64,000 bases of DNA from Crossaster papposus (taxonomy: Eukaryota; Echinodermata; Asteroidea; Velatida; Solasteridae), in contig JBAIAA010000351.1 of the NCBI GenBank assembly GCA_037893245.1, positions 1,016,576 through 1,080,575 of the forward strand. Reading direction: 5' to 3'. Both the position numbers and the translations under genes were made by a program. Under the pieces are notes generated by a model, which was given only the letters and a program-made list of their open reading frames with translations, did no database searches and was not told where the DNA came from. This document shows, piece after piece, positions 1 to 15,000 of the stretch; the first letter of the stretch is position 1; each line of letters opens with the position of its first letter.

Positions 1-3000
1 GTACATATTGAAAGTTTCGTTCACCGTTTGTGTAGATTTGCTAAACTATACATTTTTGGAAACGTTAGGAAATAATCAACATAAAAACCAATGTTTACAT
101 TTGTTTTTAGGTTCTTTTGAAAAAATGGTTCTTTAATGTGACGTGACACATGAACAGTCATTGGGTGTCACTTGCATCCTTCGCAATTCAGCACACCAGC
201 TGCAAGTAAGGATGATTAGCCTCCCCAATTATTATTATTATATGAATACCGTGGATTCTATCCAGCTTAGCTATTAGGTCAGGCCGGTAGGATTGGGTCG
301 ATGGGAATATGAATACCTTGGATTCTATCCAGCTTAGCTAAGGTCAGGCCGATAGGACTGGGTCGATGGGAATATAATACCTTGGATTCTATCAAGCTTA
401 GCTAACAGATCAAGCCGATAGGATTGGTTGGGTGGCTTGTGTGTAAAGCCCTTGCCTCCAAGTCAGGTTCATAATGTACATATTGAAAGTTTCGTTCACT
501 GTTTGTGTAGATTTGCTAAACTATACATTTTTGGAAACGTTAGGAAATAATCAACATAAAAACCAATGTTTACATTTGTTTTTAGGTTCTTTTGAAAAAA
601 TGGTTCTTTAATGTGACGTGACACATGAACAGTCATTGGGTGTCACTTGCATCCTTCGCAATTCAGCACACCAGCTGCAAGTAAGGATGATTAGCCTCCC
701 CAATTATTATTATTATATGAATACCGTGGATTCTATCCAGCTTAGCTATTAGGTCAGGCCGGTAGGATTGGGTCGATGGGAATATGAATACCTTGGATTC
801 TATCCAGCTTAGCTAAGGTCAGGCCGATAGGACTGGGTCGATGGGAATATAATACCTTGGATTCTATCAAGCTTAGCTAACAGATCAAGCCGATAGGATT
901 GGGTTGGGTGGCTTGTGTGTAAAGCGCTTGCCTCCAAGTCAGGTTCATAATGTACATATTGAAAGTTTCGTTCACTGTTTGTGTAGATTTGCTAAACTAT
1001 ACATTTTTGGAAACGTTAGGAAATAATCAACATAAAAACCAATGTTTACATTTGTTTTTAGGTTCTTTTGAAAAAATGGTTCTTTAATGTGACGTGACAC
1101 ATGAACAGTCATTGGGTGTCACTTGCATCCTTCGCAATTCAGCACACCAGCTGCAAGTAAGGATGATTAGCCTCCCCAATTATTATTATTATATGAATAC
1201 CGTGGATTCTATCCAGCTTAGCTATTAGGTCAGGCCGGTAGGATTGGGTCGATGGGAATATGAATACCTTGGATTCTATCCAGCTTAGCTAAGGTCAGGC
1301 CGATAGGACTGGGTCGATGGGAATATAATACCTTGGATTCTATCAAGCTTAGCTAACAGATCAAGCCGATAGGATTGGTTGGGTGGCTTGTGTGTAAAGC
1401 CCTTGCCTCCAAGTCAGGTTCATAATGTACATATTGAAAGTTTCGTTCACTGTTTGTGTAGATTTGCTAAACTATGCATTTTTGGAAACGTTAGGAAATA
1501 ATCAACATAAAAACCAATGTTTACATTTGTTTTTAGGTTCTTTTGAAAAAATGGTTCTTTAATGTGACGTGACACATGAACAGTCATTGGGTGTCACTTG
1601 CATCCTTCGCAATTCAGCACACCAGCTGCAAGTAAGGATGATTAGCCTCCCCAATTATTATTATTATATGAATACCGTGGATTCTATCCAGCTTAGCTAG
1701 TATTAGGTCAGGCCGGTAGGATTGGGTCGATGGGAATATGAATACCTTGGATTCTATCCAGCTTAGCTAAGGTCAGGCCGATAGGACTGGGTCGATGGGA
1801 ATATAATACCTTGGATTCTATCAAGCTTAGCTAACAGATCAATCCGATAGGATTGGGTTGGGTTGGGTGGCTTGTGTGTAAAGCCCTTGCCTCCAAGTCA
1901 GGTTCATAATGTACATATTGAAAGTTTCGTTCACCGTTTGTGTAGATTTGCTAAACTATACATTTTTGGAAACGTTAGGAAATAATCAACATAAAAACCA
2001 ATGTTTACATTTGTTTTTAGGTTCTTTTGAAAAAATGGTTCTTTAATGTGACGTGACACATGAACAGTCATTGGGTGTCACTTGCATCCTTCGCAATTCA
2101 GCACACCAGCTGCAAGTAAGGATGATTAGCCTCCCCAATTATTATTATTATATGAATACCGTGGATTCTATCCAGCTTAGCTATTAGGTCAGGCCGGTAG
2201 GATTGGGTCGATGGGAATATGAATACCTTGGATTCTATCCAGCTTAGCTAAGGTCAGGCCGTTAGGACTGGGTCGATGGGAATATAATACCTTGGATTCT
2301 ATCAAGCTTAGCTAACAGATCAAGCCGATAGGATTGGTTGGGTGGCTTGTGTGTAAAGCCCTTGCCTCCAAGTCAGGTTCATAATGTACATATTGAAAGT
2401 TTCGTTCACTGTTTGTGTAGATTTGCTAAACTATACATTTTTGGAAACGTTAGGAAATAATCAACATAAAAACCAATGTTTACATTTGTTTTTAGGTTCT
2501 TTTGAAAAAATGGTTCTTTAATGTGACGTGACACATGAACAGTCATTGGGTGTCACTTGCATCCTTCGCAATTCAGCACACCAGCTGCAAGTAAGGATGA
2601 TTAGCCTCCCCAATTATTATTATTATATGAATACCGTGGATTCTATCCAGCTTAGCTATTAGGTCAGGCCGGTAGGATTGGGTCGATGGGAATATGAATA
2701 CCTTGGATTCTATCCAGCTTAGCTAAGGTCAGGCCGATAGGACTGGGTCGATGGGAATATAATACCTTGGATTCTATCAAGCTTAGCTAACAGATCAAGC
2801 CGATAGGATTGGTTGGGTGGCTTGTGTGTAAAGCCCTTGCCTCCAAGTCAGGTTCATAATGTACATATTGAAAGTTTCGTTCACTGTTTGTGTAGATTTG
2901 CTAAACTATACATTTTTGGAAACGTTAGGAAATAATCAACATAAAAACCAATGTTTACATTTGTTTTTAGGTTCTTTTGAAAAAATGGTTCTTTAATGTG

Positions 3001-6000
3001 ACGTGACACATGAACAGTCATTGGGTGTCACTTGCATCCTTCGCAATTCAGCACACCAGCTGCAAGTAAGGATGATTAGCCTCCCCAATTATTATTATTA
3101 TATGAATACCGTGGATTCTATCCAGCTTAGCTATTAGGTCAGGCCGGTAGGATTGGGTCGATGGGAATATGAATACCTTGGATTCTATCCAGCTTAGCTA
3201 AGGTCAGGCCGATAGGACTGGGTCGATGGGAATATAATACCTTGGATTCTATCAAGCTTAGCTAACAGATCAAGCCGATAGGATTGGTTGGGTGGCTTGT
3301 GTGTAAAGCCCTTGCCTCCAAGTCAGGTTCATAATGTACATATTGAAAGTTTCGTTCACTGTTTGTGTAGATTTGCTAAACTATACATTTTTGGAAACGT
3401 TAGGAAATAATCAACATAAAAACCAATGTTTACATTTGTTTTTAGGTTCTTTTGAAAAAATGGTTCTTTAATGTGACGTGACACATGAACAGTCATTGGG
3501 TGTCACTTGCATCCTTCGCAATTCAGCACACCAGCTGCAAGTAAGGATGATTAGCCTCCCCAATTATTATTATTATATGAATACCGTGGATTCTATCCAG
3601 CTTAGCTATTAGGTCAGGCCGGTAGGATTGGGTCGATGGGAATATGAATACCTTGGATTCTATCCAGCTTAGCTAAGGTCAGGCCGATAGGACTGGGTCG
3701 ATGGGAATATAATACCTTGGATTCTATCAAGCTTAGCTAACAGATCAAGCCGATAGGATTGGTTGGGTGGCTTGTGTGTAAAGCCCTTGCCTCCAAGTCA
3801 GGTTCATAATGTACATATTGAAAGTTTCGTTCACTGTTTGTGTAGATTTGCTAAACTATACATTTTTGGAAACGTTAGGAAATAATCAACATAAAAACCA
3901 ATGTTTACATTTGTTTTTAGGTTCTTTTGAAAAAATGGTTCTTTAATGTGACGTGACACATGAACAGTCATTGGGTGTCACTTGCATCCTTCGCAATTCA
4001 GCACACCAGCTGCAAGTAAGGATGATTAGCCTCCCCAATTATTATTATTATATGAATACCGTGGATTCTATCCAGCTTAGCTATTAGGTCAGGCCGGTAG
4101 GATTGGGTCGATGGGAATATGAATACCTTGGATTCTATCCAGCTTAGCTAAGGTCAGGCCGATAGGACTGGGTCGATGGGAATATAATACCTTGGATTCT
4201 ATCAAGCTTAGCTAACAGATCAAGCCGATAGGATTGGTTGGGTGGCTTGTGTGTAAAGCCCTTGCCTCCAAGTCAGGTTCATAATGTACATATTGAAAGT
4301 TTCGTTCACTGTTTGTGTAGATTTGCTAAACTATACATTTTTGGAAACGTTAGGAAATAATCAACATAAAAACCAATGTTTACATTTGTTTTTAGGTTCT
4401 TTTGAAAAAATGGTTCTTTAATGTGACGTGACACATGAACAGTCATTGGGTGTCACTTGCATCCTTCGCAATTCAGCACACCAGCTGCAAGTAAGGATGA
4501 TTAGCCTCCCCAATTATTATTATTATATGAATACCGTGGATTCTATCCAGCTTAGCTATTAGGTCAGGCCTATAGGACTGGGTCGATGGGAATATAATAC
4601 CTTGGATTCTATCAAGCTTAGCTAACAGATCAAGCCGATAGGATTGGTTGGGTGGTTTGTGTGTAAAGCCCTTGTCTCCAAGTCAGGTTCATAATGTACA
4701 TATTGAAAGTTTCGTTCACTGTTTGTGTAGATTTGCTAAACTATACATTTTTGGAAACGTTAGGAAATAATCAACATAAAAACCAATGTTTACATTTGTT
4801 TTTAGGTTCTTTTGAAAAAATGGTTCTTTAATGTGACGTGACACATGAACAGTCATTGGGTGTCACTTGCATCCTTCGCAATTCAGCACACCAGCTGCAA
4901 GTAAGGATGATTAGCCTCCCCAATTATTATTATTATATGAATACCGTGGATTCTATCCAGCTTAGCTATTAGGTCAGGCCGGTAGGATTGGGTCGATGGG
5001 AATATGAATACCTTGGATTCTATCCAGCTTAGCTAAGGTCAGGCCGATAGGACTGGGTCGATGGGAATATAATACCTTGGATTCTATCAAGCTTAGCTAA
5101 CAGATCAAGCCGATAGGATTGGTTGGGTGGCTTGTGTGTAAAGCCCTTGCCTCCAAGTCAGGTTCATAATGTACATATTGAAAGTTTCGTTCACTGTTTG
5201 TGTAGATTTGCTAAACTATGCATTTTTGGAAACGTTAGGAAATAATCAACATAAAAACCAATGTTTACATTTGTTTTTAGGTTCTTTTGAAAAAATGGTT
5301 CTTTAATGTGACGTGACACATGAACAGTCATTGGGTGTCACTTGCATCCTTCGCAATTCAGCACACCAGCTGCAAGTAAGGATGATTAGCCTCCCCAATT
5401 ATTATTATTATATGAATACCGTGGATTCTATCCAGCTTAGCTAGTATTAGGTCAGGCCGGTAGGATTGGGTCGATGGGAATATGAATACCTTGGATTCTA
5501 TCCAGCTTAGCTAAGGTCAGGCCGATAGGACTGGGTCGATGGGAATATAATACCTTGGATTCTATCAAGCTTAGCTAACAGATCAATCCGATAGGATTGG
5601 GTTGGGTTGGGTGGCTTGTGTGTAAAGCCCTTGCCTCCAAGTCAGGTTCATAATGTACATATTGAAAGTTTCGTTCACCGTTTGTGTAGATTTGCTAAAC
5701 TATACATTTTTGGAAACGTTAGGAAATAATCAACATAAAAACCAATGTTTACATTTGTTTTTAGGTTCTTTTGAAAAAATGGTTCTTTAATGTGACGTGA
5801 CACATGAACAGTCATTGGGTGTCACTTGCATCCTTCGCAATTCAGCACACCAGCTGCAAGTAAGGATGATTAGCCTCCCCAATTATTATTATTATATGAA
5901 TACCGTGGATTCTATCCAGCTTAGCTAAGGTCAGGCCGATAGGACTGGGTCGATGGGAATATAATACCTTGGATTCTATCAAGCTTAGCTAACAGATCAA

Positions 6001-9000
6001 GCCGATAGGATTGGTTGGGTGGCTTGTGTGTAAAGCCCTTGCCTCCAAGTCAGGTTCATAATGTACATATTGAAAGTTTCGTTCACTGTTTGTGTAGATT
6101 TGCTAAACTATACATTTTTGGAAACGTTAGGAAATAATCAACATAAAAACCAATGTTTACATTTGTTTTTAGGTTCTTTTGAAAAAATGGTTCTTTAATG
6201 TGACGTGACACATGAACAGTCATTGGGTGTCACTTGCATCCTTCGCAATTCAGCACACCAGCTGCAAGTAAGGATGATTAGCCTCCCCAATTATTATTAT
6301 TATATGAATACCGTGGATTCTATCCAGCTTAGCTATTAGGTCAGGCCGGTAGGATTGGGTCGATGGGAATATGAATACCTTGGATTCTATCCAGCTTAGC
6401 TAAGGTCAGGCCGATAGGACTGGGTCGATGGGAATATAATACCTTGGATTCTATCAAGCTTAGCTAACAGATCAAGCCGATAGGATTGGTTGGGTGGCTT
6501 GTGTGTAAAGCCCTTGCCTCCAAGTCAGGTTCATAATGTACATATTGAAAGTTTCGTTCACTGTTTGTGTAGATTTGCTAAACTATACATTTTTGGAAAC
6601 GTTAGGAAATAATCAACATAAAAACCAATGTTTACATTTGTTTTTAGGTTCTTTTGAAAAAATGGTTCTTTAATGTGACGTGACACATGAACAGTCATTG
6701 GGTGTCACTTGCATCCTTCGCAATTCAGCACACCAGCTGCAAGTAAGGATGATTAGCCTCCCCAATTATTATTATTATATGAATACCGTGGATTCTATCC
6801 AGCTTAGCTATTAGGTCAGGCCGGTAGGATTGGGTCGATGGGAATATGAATACCTTGGATTCTATCCAGCTTAGCTAAGGTCAGGCCGATAGGACTGGGT
6901 CGATGGGAATATAATACCTTGGATTCTATCAAGCTTAGCTAACAGATCAAGCCGATAGGATTGGTTGGGTGGCTTGTGTGTAAAGCCCTTGCCTCCAAGT
7001 CAGGTTCATAATGTACATATTGAAAGTTTCGTTCACTGTTTGTGTAGATTTGCTAAACTATACATTTTTGGAAACGTTAGGAAATAATCAACATAAAAAC
7101 CAATGTTTACATTTGTTTTTAGGTTCTTTTGAAAAAATGGTTCTTTAATGTGACGTGACACATGAACAGTCATTGGGTGTCACTTGCATCCTTCGCAATT
7201 CAGCACACCAGCTGCAAGTAAGGATGATTAGCCTCCCCAATTATTATTATTATATGAATACCGTGGATTCTATCCAGCTTAGCTATTAGGTCAGGCCGGT
7301 AGGATTGGGTCGATGGGAATATGAATACCTTGGATTCTATCCAGCTTAGCTAAGGTCAGGCCGATAGGACTGGGTCGATGGGAATATAATACCTTGGATT
7401 CTATCAAGCTTAGCTAACAGATCAAGCCGATAGGATTGGTTGGGTGGCTTGTGTGTAAAGCCCTTGCCTCCAAGTCAGGTTCATAATGTACATATTGAAA
7501 GTTTCGTTCACTGTTTGTGTAGATTTGCTAAACTATACATTTTTGGAAACGTTAGGAAATAATCAACATAAAAACCAATGTTTACATTTGTTTTTAGGTT
7601 CTTTTGAAAAAATGGTTCTTTAATGTGACGTGACACATGAACAGTCATTGGGTGTCACTTGCATCCTTCGCAATTCAGCACACCAGCTGCAAGTAAGGAT
7701 GATTAGCCTCCCCAATTATTATTATTATATGAATACCGTGGATTCTATCCAGCTTAGCTATTAGGTCAGGCCGGTAGGATTGGGTCGATGGGAATATGAA
7801 TACCTTGGATTCTATCCAGCTTAGCTAAGGTCAGGCCGATAGGGCTGGGTCGATGGGAATATAATACCTTGGATTCTATCAAGCTTAGCTAACAGATCAA
7901 GCCGATAGGATTGGTTGGGTGGCTTGTGTGTAAAGCCCTTGCCTCCAAGTCAGGTTCATAATGTACATATTGAAAGTTTCGTTCACTGTTTGTGTAGATT
8001 TGCTAAACTATACATTTTTGGAAACGTTAGGAAATAATCAACATAAAAACCAATGTTTACATTTGTTTTTAGGTTCTTTTGAAAAAATGGTTCTTTAATG
8101 TGACGTGACACATGAACAGTCATTGGGTGTCACTTGCATCCTTCGCAATTCAGCACACCAGCTGCAAGTAAGGATGATTAGCCTCCCCAATTATTATTAT
8201 TATATGAATACCGTGGATTCTATCCAGCTTAGCTATTAGGTCAGGCCGGTAGGATTGGGTCGATGGGAATATGAATACCTTGGATTCTATCCAGCTTAGC
8301 TAAGGTCAGGCCGATAGGACTGGGTCGATGGGAATATAATACCTTGGATTCTATCAAGCTTAGCTAACAGATCAAGCCGATAGGATTGGGTTGGGTGGCT
8401 TGTGTGTAAAGCGCTTGCCTCCAAGTCAGGTTCATAATGTACATATTGAAAGTTTCGTTCACTGTTTGTGTAGATTTGCTAAACTATACATTTTTGGAAA
8501 CGTTAGGAAATAATCAACATAAAAACCAATGTTTACATTTGTTTTTAGGTTCTTTTGAAAAAATGGTTCTTTAATGTGACGTGACACATGAACAGTCATT
8601 GGGTGTCACTTGCATCCTTCGCAATTCAGCACACCAGCTGCAAGTAAGGATGATTAGCTTCCCCAATTATTATTATTATATGAATACCGTGGATTCTATC
8701 CAGCTTAGCTATTAGGTCAGGCCGGTAGGATTGGGTCGATGGGAATATGAATACCTTGGATTCTATCCAGCTTAGCTAAGGTCAGGCCGATAGGACTGGG
8801 TCGATGGGAATATAATACCTTGGATTCTATCAAGCTTAGCTAACAGATCAAGCCGATAGGATTGGTTGGGTGGCTTGTGTGTAAAGCCCTTGCCTCCAAG
8901 TCAGGTTCATAATGTACATATTGAAAGTTTCGTTCACTGTTTGTGTAGATTTGCTAAACTATACATTTTTGGAAACGTTAGGAAATAATCAACATAAAAA

Positions 9001-12000
9001 CCAATGTTTACATTTGTTTTTAGGTTCTTTTGAAAAAATGGTTCTTTAATGTGACGTGACACATGAACAGTCATTGGGTGTCACTTGCATCCTTCGCAAT
9101 TCAGCACACCAGCTGCAAGTAAGGATGATTAGCCTCCCCAATTATTATTATTATATGAATACCGTGGATTCTATCCAGCTTAGCTATTAGGTCAGGCCGG
9201 TAGGATTGGGTCGATGGGAATATGAATACCTTGGATTCTATCCAGCTTAGCTAAGGTCAGGCCGATAGGACTGGGTCGATGGGAATATAATACCTTGGAT
9301 TCTATCAAGCTTAGCTAACAGATCAAGCCGATAGCATTGGGTTGGGTGGCTTGTGTGTAAAGCGCTTGCCTCCAAGTCAGGTTCATAATGTACATATTGA
9401 AAGTTTCGTTCACTGTTTGTGTAGATTTGCTAAACTATACATTTTTGGAAACGTTAGGAAATAATCAACATAAAAACCAATGTTTACATTTGTTTTTAGG
9501 TTCTTTTGAAAAAATGGTTCTTTAATGTGACGTGACACATGAACAGTCATTGGGTGTCACTTGCATCCTTCGCAATTCAGCACACCAGCTGCAAGTAAGG
9601 ATGATTAGCCTCCCCAATTATTATTATTATATGAATACCGTGGATTCTATCCAGCTTAGCTATTAGGTCAGGCCGGTAGGATTGGGTCGATGGGAATATG
9701 AATACCTTGGATTCTATCCAGCTTAGCTAAGGTCAGGCCGATAGGACTGGGTCGATGGGAATATAATACCTTGGATTCTATCAAGCTTAGCTAACAGATC
9801 AAGCCGATAGGATTGGTTGGGTGGCTTGTGTGTAAAGCCCTTGCCTCCAAGTCAGGTTCATAATGTACATATTGAAAGTTTCGTTCACTGTTTGTGTAGA
9901 TTTGCTAAACTATACATTTTTGGAAACGTTAGGAAATAATCAACATAAAAACCAATGTTTACATTTGTTTTTAGGTTCTTTTGAAAAAATGGTTCTTTAA
10001 TGTGACGTGACACATGAACAGTCATTGGGTGTCACTTGCATCCTTCGCAATTCAGCACACCAGCTGCAAGTAAGGATGATTAGCCTCCCCAATTATTATT
10101 ATTATATGAATACCGTGGATTCTATCCAGCTTAGCTAGTATTAGGTCAGGCCGGTAGGATTGGGTCGATGGGAATATGAATACCTTGGATTCTATCCAGC
10201 TTAGCTAAGGTCAGGCCGATAGGACTGGGTCGATGGGAATATAATACCTTGGATTCTATCAAGCTTAGCTAACAGATCAATCCGATAGGATTGGGTTCGG
10301 TTGGGTGGCTTGTGTGTAAAGCCCTTGCCTCCAAGTCAGGTTCATAATGTACATATTGAAAGTTTCGTTCACCGTTTGTGTAGATTTGCTAAACTATACA
10401 TTTTTGGAAACGTTAGGAAATAATCAACATAAAAACCAATGTTTACATTTGTTTTTAGGTTCTTTTGAAAAAATGGTTCTTTAATGTGACGTGACACATG
10501 AACAGTCATTGGGTGTCACTTGCATCCTTCGCAATTCAGCACACCAGCTGCAAGTAAGGATGATTAGCCTCCCCAATTATTATTATTATATGAATACCGT
10601 GGATTCTATCCAGCTTAGCTATTAGGTCAGGCCGGTAGGATTGGGTCGATGGGAATATGAATACCTTGGATTCTATCCAGCTTAGCTAAGGTCAGGCCGA
10701 TAGGACTGGGTCGATGGGAATATAATACCTTGGATTCTATCAAGCTTAGCTAACAGATCAAGCCGATAGGATTGGTTGGGTGGCTTGTGTGTAAAGCCCT
10801 TGCCTCCAAGTCAGGTTCATAATGTACATATTGAAAGTTTCGTTCACTGTTTGTGTAGATTTGCTAAACTATACATTTTTGGAAACGTTAGGAAATAATC
10901 AACATAAAAACCAATGTTTACATTTGTTTTTAGGTTCTTTTGAAAAAATGGTTCTTTAATGTGACGTGACACATGAACAGTCATTGGGTGTCACTTGCAT
11001 CCTTCGCAATTCAGCACACCAGCTGCAAGTAAGGATGATTAGCCTCCCCAATTATTATTATTATATGAATACCGTGGATTCTATCCAGCTTAGCTATTAG
11101 GTCAGGCCGGTAGGATTGGGTCGATGGGAATATGAATACCTTGGATTCTATCCAGCTTAGCTAAGGTCAGGCCGATAGGACTGGGTCGATGGGAATATAA
11201 TACCTTGGATTCTATCAAGCTTAGCTAACAGATCAAGCCGATAGGATTGGGTTGGGTGGCTTGTGTGTAAAGCGCTTGCCTCCAAGTCAGGTTCATAATG
11301 TACATATTGAAAGTTTCGTTCACTGTTTGTGTAGATTTGCTAAACTATACATTTTTGGAAACGTTAGGAAATAATCAACATAAAAACCAATGTTTACATT
11401 TGTTTTTAGGTTCTTTTGAAAAAATGGTTCTTTAATGTGACGTGACACATGAACAGTCATTGGGTGTCACTTGCATCCTTCGCAATTCAGCACACCAGCT
11501 GCAAGTAAGGATGATTAGCCTCCCCAATTATTATTATTATATGAATACCGTGGATTCTATCCAGCTTAGCTATTAGGTCAGGCCGGTAGGATTGGGTCGA
11601 TGGGAATATGAATACCTTGGATTCTATCCAGCTTAGCTAAGGTCAGGCCGATAGGACTGGGTCGATGGGAATATAATACCTTGGATTCTATCAAGCTTAG
11701 CTAACAGATCAAGCCGATAGGATTGGTTGGGTGGCTTGTGTGTAAAGCCCTTGCCTCCAAGTCAGGTTCATAATGTACATATTGAAAGTTTCGTTCACTG
11801 TTTGTGTAGATTTGCTAAACTATGCATTTTTGGAAACGTTAGGAAATAATCAACATAAAAACCAATGTTTACATTTGTTTTTAGGTTCTTTTGAAAAAAT
11901 GGTTCTTTAATGTGACGTGACACATGAACAGTCATTGGGTGTCACTTGCATCCTTCGCAATTCAGCACACCAGCTGCAAGTAAGGATGATTAGCCTCCCC

Positions 12001-15000
12001 AATTATTATTATTATATGAATACCGTGGATTCTATCCAGCTTAGCTAGTATTAGGTCAGGCCGGTAGGATTGGGTCGATGGGAATATGAATACCTTGGAT
12101 TCTATCCAGCTTAGCTAAGGTCAGGCTGATAGGACTGGGTCGATGGGAATATAATACCTTGGATTCTATCAAGCTTAGCTAACAGATCAATCCGATAGGA
12201 TTGGGTTGGGTTGGGTGGCTTGTGTGTAAAGCCCTTGCCTCCAAGTCAGGTTCATAATGTACATATTGAAAGTTTCGTTCACCGTTTGTGTAGATTTGCT
12301 AAACTATACATTTTTGGAAACGTTAGGAAATAATCAACATAAAAACCAATGTTTACATTTGTTTTTAGGTTCTTTTGAAAAAATGGTTCTTTAATGTGAC
12401 GTGACACATGAACAGTCATTGGGTGTCACTTGCATCCTTCGCAATTCAGCACACCAGCTGCAAGTAAGGATGATTAGCCTCCCCAATTATTATTATTATA
12501 TGAATACCGTGGATTCTATCCAGCTTAGCTATTAGGTCAGGCCGGTAGGATTGGGTCGATGGGAATATGAATACCTTGGATTCTATCCAGCTTAGCTAAG
12601 GTCAGGCCGTTAGGACTGGGTCGATGGGAATATAATACCTTGGATTCTATCAAGCTTAGCTAACAGATCAAGCCGATAGGATTGGTTGGGTGGCTTGTGT
12701 GTAAAGCCCTTGCCTCCAAGTCAGGTTCATAATGTACATATTGAAAGTTTCGTTCACTGTTTGTGTAGATTTGCTAAACTATACATTTTTGGAAACGTTA
12801 GGAAATAATCAACATAAAAACCAATGTTTACATTTGTTTTTAGGTTCTTTTGAAAAAATGGTTCTTTAATGTGACGTGACACATGAACAGTCATTGGGTG
12901 TCACTTGCATCCTTCGCAATTCAGCACACCAGCTGCAAGTAAGGATGATTAGCCTCCCCAATTATTATTATTATATGAATACCGTGGATTCTATCCAGCT
13001 TAGCTATTAGGTCAGGCCGGTAGGATTGGGTCGATGGGAATATAAATACCTTGGATTCTATCCAGCTTAGCTAAGGTCAGGCCGATAGGACTGGGTCGAT
13101 GGGAATATAATACCTTGGATTCTATCAAGCTTAGCTAACAGATCAAGCCGATAGGATTGGTTGGGTGGCTTGTGTGTAAAGCCCTTGCCTCCAAGTCAGG
13201 TTCATAATGTACATATTGAAAGTTTCGTTCACTGTTTGTGTAGATTTGCTAAACTATACATTTTTGGAAACGTTAGGAAATAATCAACATAAAAACCAAT
13301 GTTTACATTTGTTTTTAGGTTCTTTTGAAAAAATGGTTCTTTAATGTGACGTGACACATGAACAGTCATTGGGTGTCACTTGCATCCTTCGCAATTCAGC
13401 ACACCAGCTGCAAGTAAGGATGATTAGCCTCCCCAATTATTATTATTATATGAATACCGTGGATTCTATCCAGCTTAGCTATTAGGTCAGGCCGGTAGGA
13501 TTGGGTCGATGGGAATATGAATACCTTGGATTCTATCCAGCTTAGCTAAGGTCAGGCCGATAGGACTGGGTCGATGGGAATATAATACCTTGGATTCTAT
13601 CAAGCTTAGCTAACAGATCAAGCCGATAGGATTGGTTGGGTGGCTTGTGTGTAAAGCCCTTGCCTCCAAGTCAGGTTCATAATGTACATATTGAAAGTTT
13701 CGTTCACTGTTTGTGTAGATTTGCTAAACTATACATTTTTGGAAACGTTAGGAAATAATCAACATAAAAACCAATGTTTACATTTGTTTTTAGGTTCTTT
13801 TGAAAAAATGGTTCTTTAATGTGACGTGACACATGAACAGTCATTGGGTGTCACTTGCATCCTTCGCAATTCAGCACACCAGCTGCAAGTAAGGATGATT
13901 AGCCTCCCCAATTATTATTATTATATGAATACCGTGGATTCTATCCAGCTTAGCTATTAGGTCAGGCCGGTAGGATTGGGTCGATGGGAATATGAATACC
14001 TTGGATTCTATCCAGCTTAGCTAAGGTCAGGCCGATAGGACTGGGTCGATGGGAATATAATACCTTGGATTCTATCAAGCTTAGCTAACAGATCAAGCCG
14101 ATAGGATTGGTTGGGTGGCTTGTGTGTAAAGCCCTTGCCTCCAAGTCAGGTTCATAATGTACATATTGAAAGTTTCGTTCACTGTTTGTGTAGATTTGCT
14201 AAACTATACATTTTTGGAAACGTTAGGAAATAATCAACATAAAAACCAATGTTTACATTTGTTTTTAGGTTCTTTTGAAAAAATGGTTCTTTAATGTGAC
14301 GTGACACATGAACAGTCATTGGGTGTCACTTGCATCCTTCGCAATTCAGCACACCAGCTGCAAGTAAGGATGATTAGCCTCCCCAATTATTATTATTATA
14401 TGAATACCGTGGATTCTATCCAGCTTAGCTATTAGGTCAGGCCGGTAGGATTGGGTCGATGGGAATATGAATACCTTGGATTCTATCCAGCTTAGCTAAG
14501 GTCAGGCCGATAGGACTGGGTCGATGGGAATATAATACCTTGGATTCTATCAAGCTTAGCTAACAGATCAAGCCGATAGGATTGGTTGGGTGGCTTGTGT
14601 GTAAAGCCCTTGCCTCCAAGTCAGGTTCATAATGTACATATTGAAAGTTTCGTTCACTGTTTGTGTAGATTTGCTAAACTATACATTTTTGGAAACGTTA
14701 GGAAATAATCAACATAAAAACCAATGTTTACATTTGTTTTTAGGTTCTTTTGAAAAAATGGTTCTTTAATGTGACGTGACACATGAACAGTCATTGGGTG
14801 TCACTTGCATCCTTCGCAATTCAGCACACCAGCTGCAAGTAAGGATGATTAGCCTCCCCAATTATTATTATTATATGAATACCGTGGATTCTATCCAGCT
14901 TAGCTATTAGGTCAGGCCTATAGGACTGGGTCGATGGGAATATAATACCTTGGATTCTATCAAGCTTAGCTAACAGATCAAGCCGATAGGATTGGTTGGG

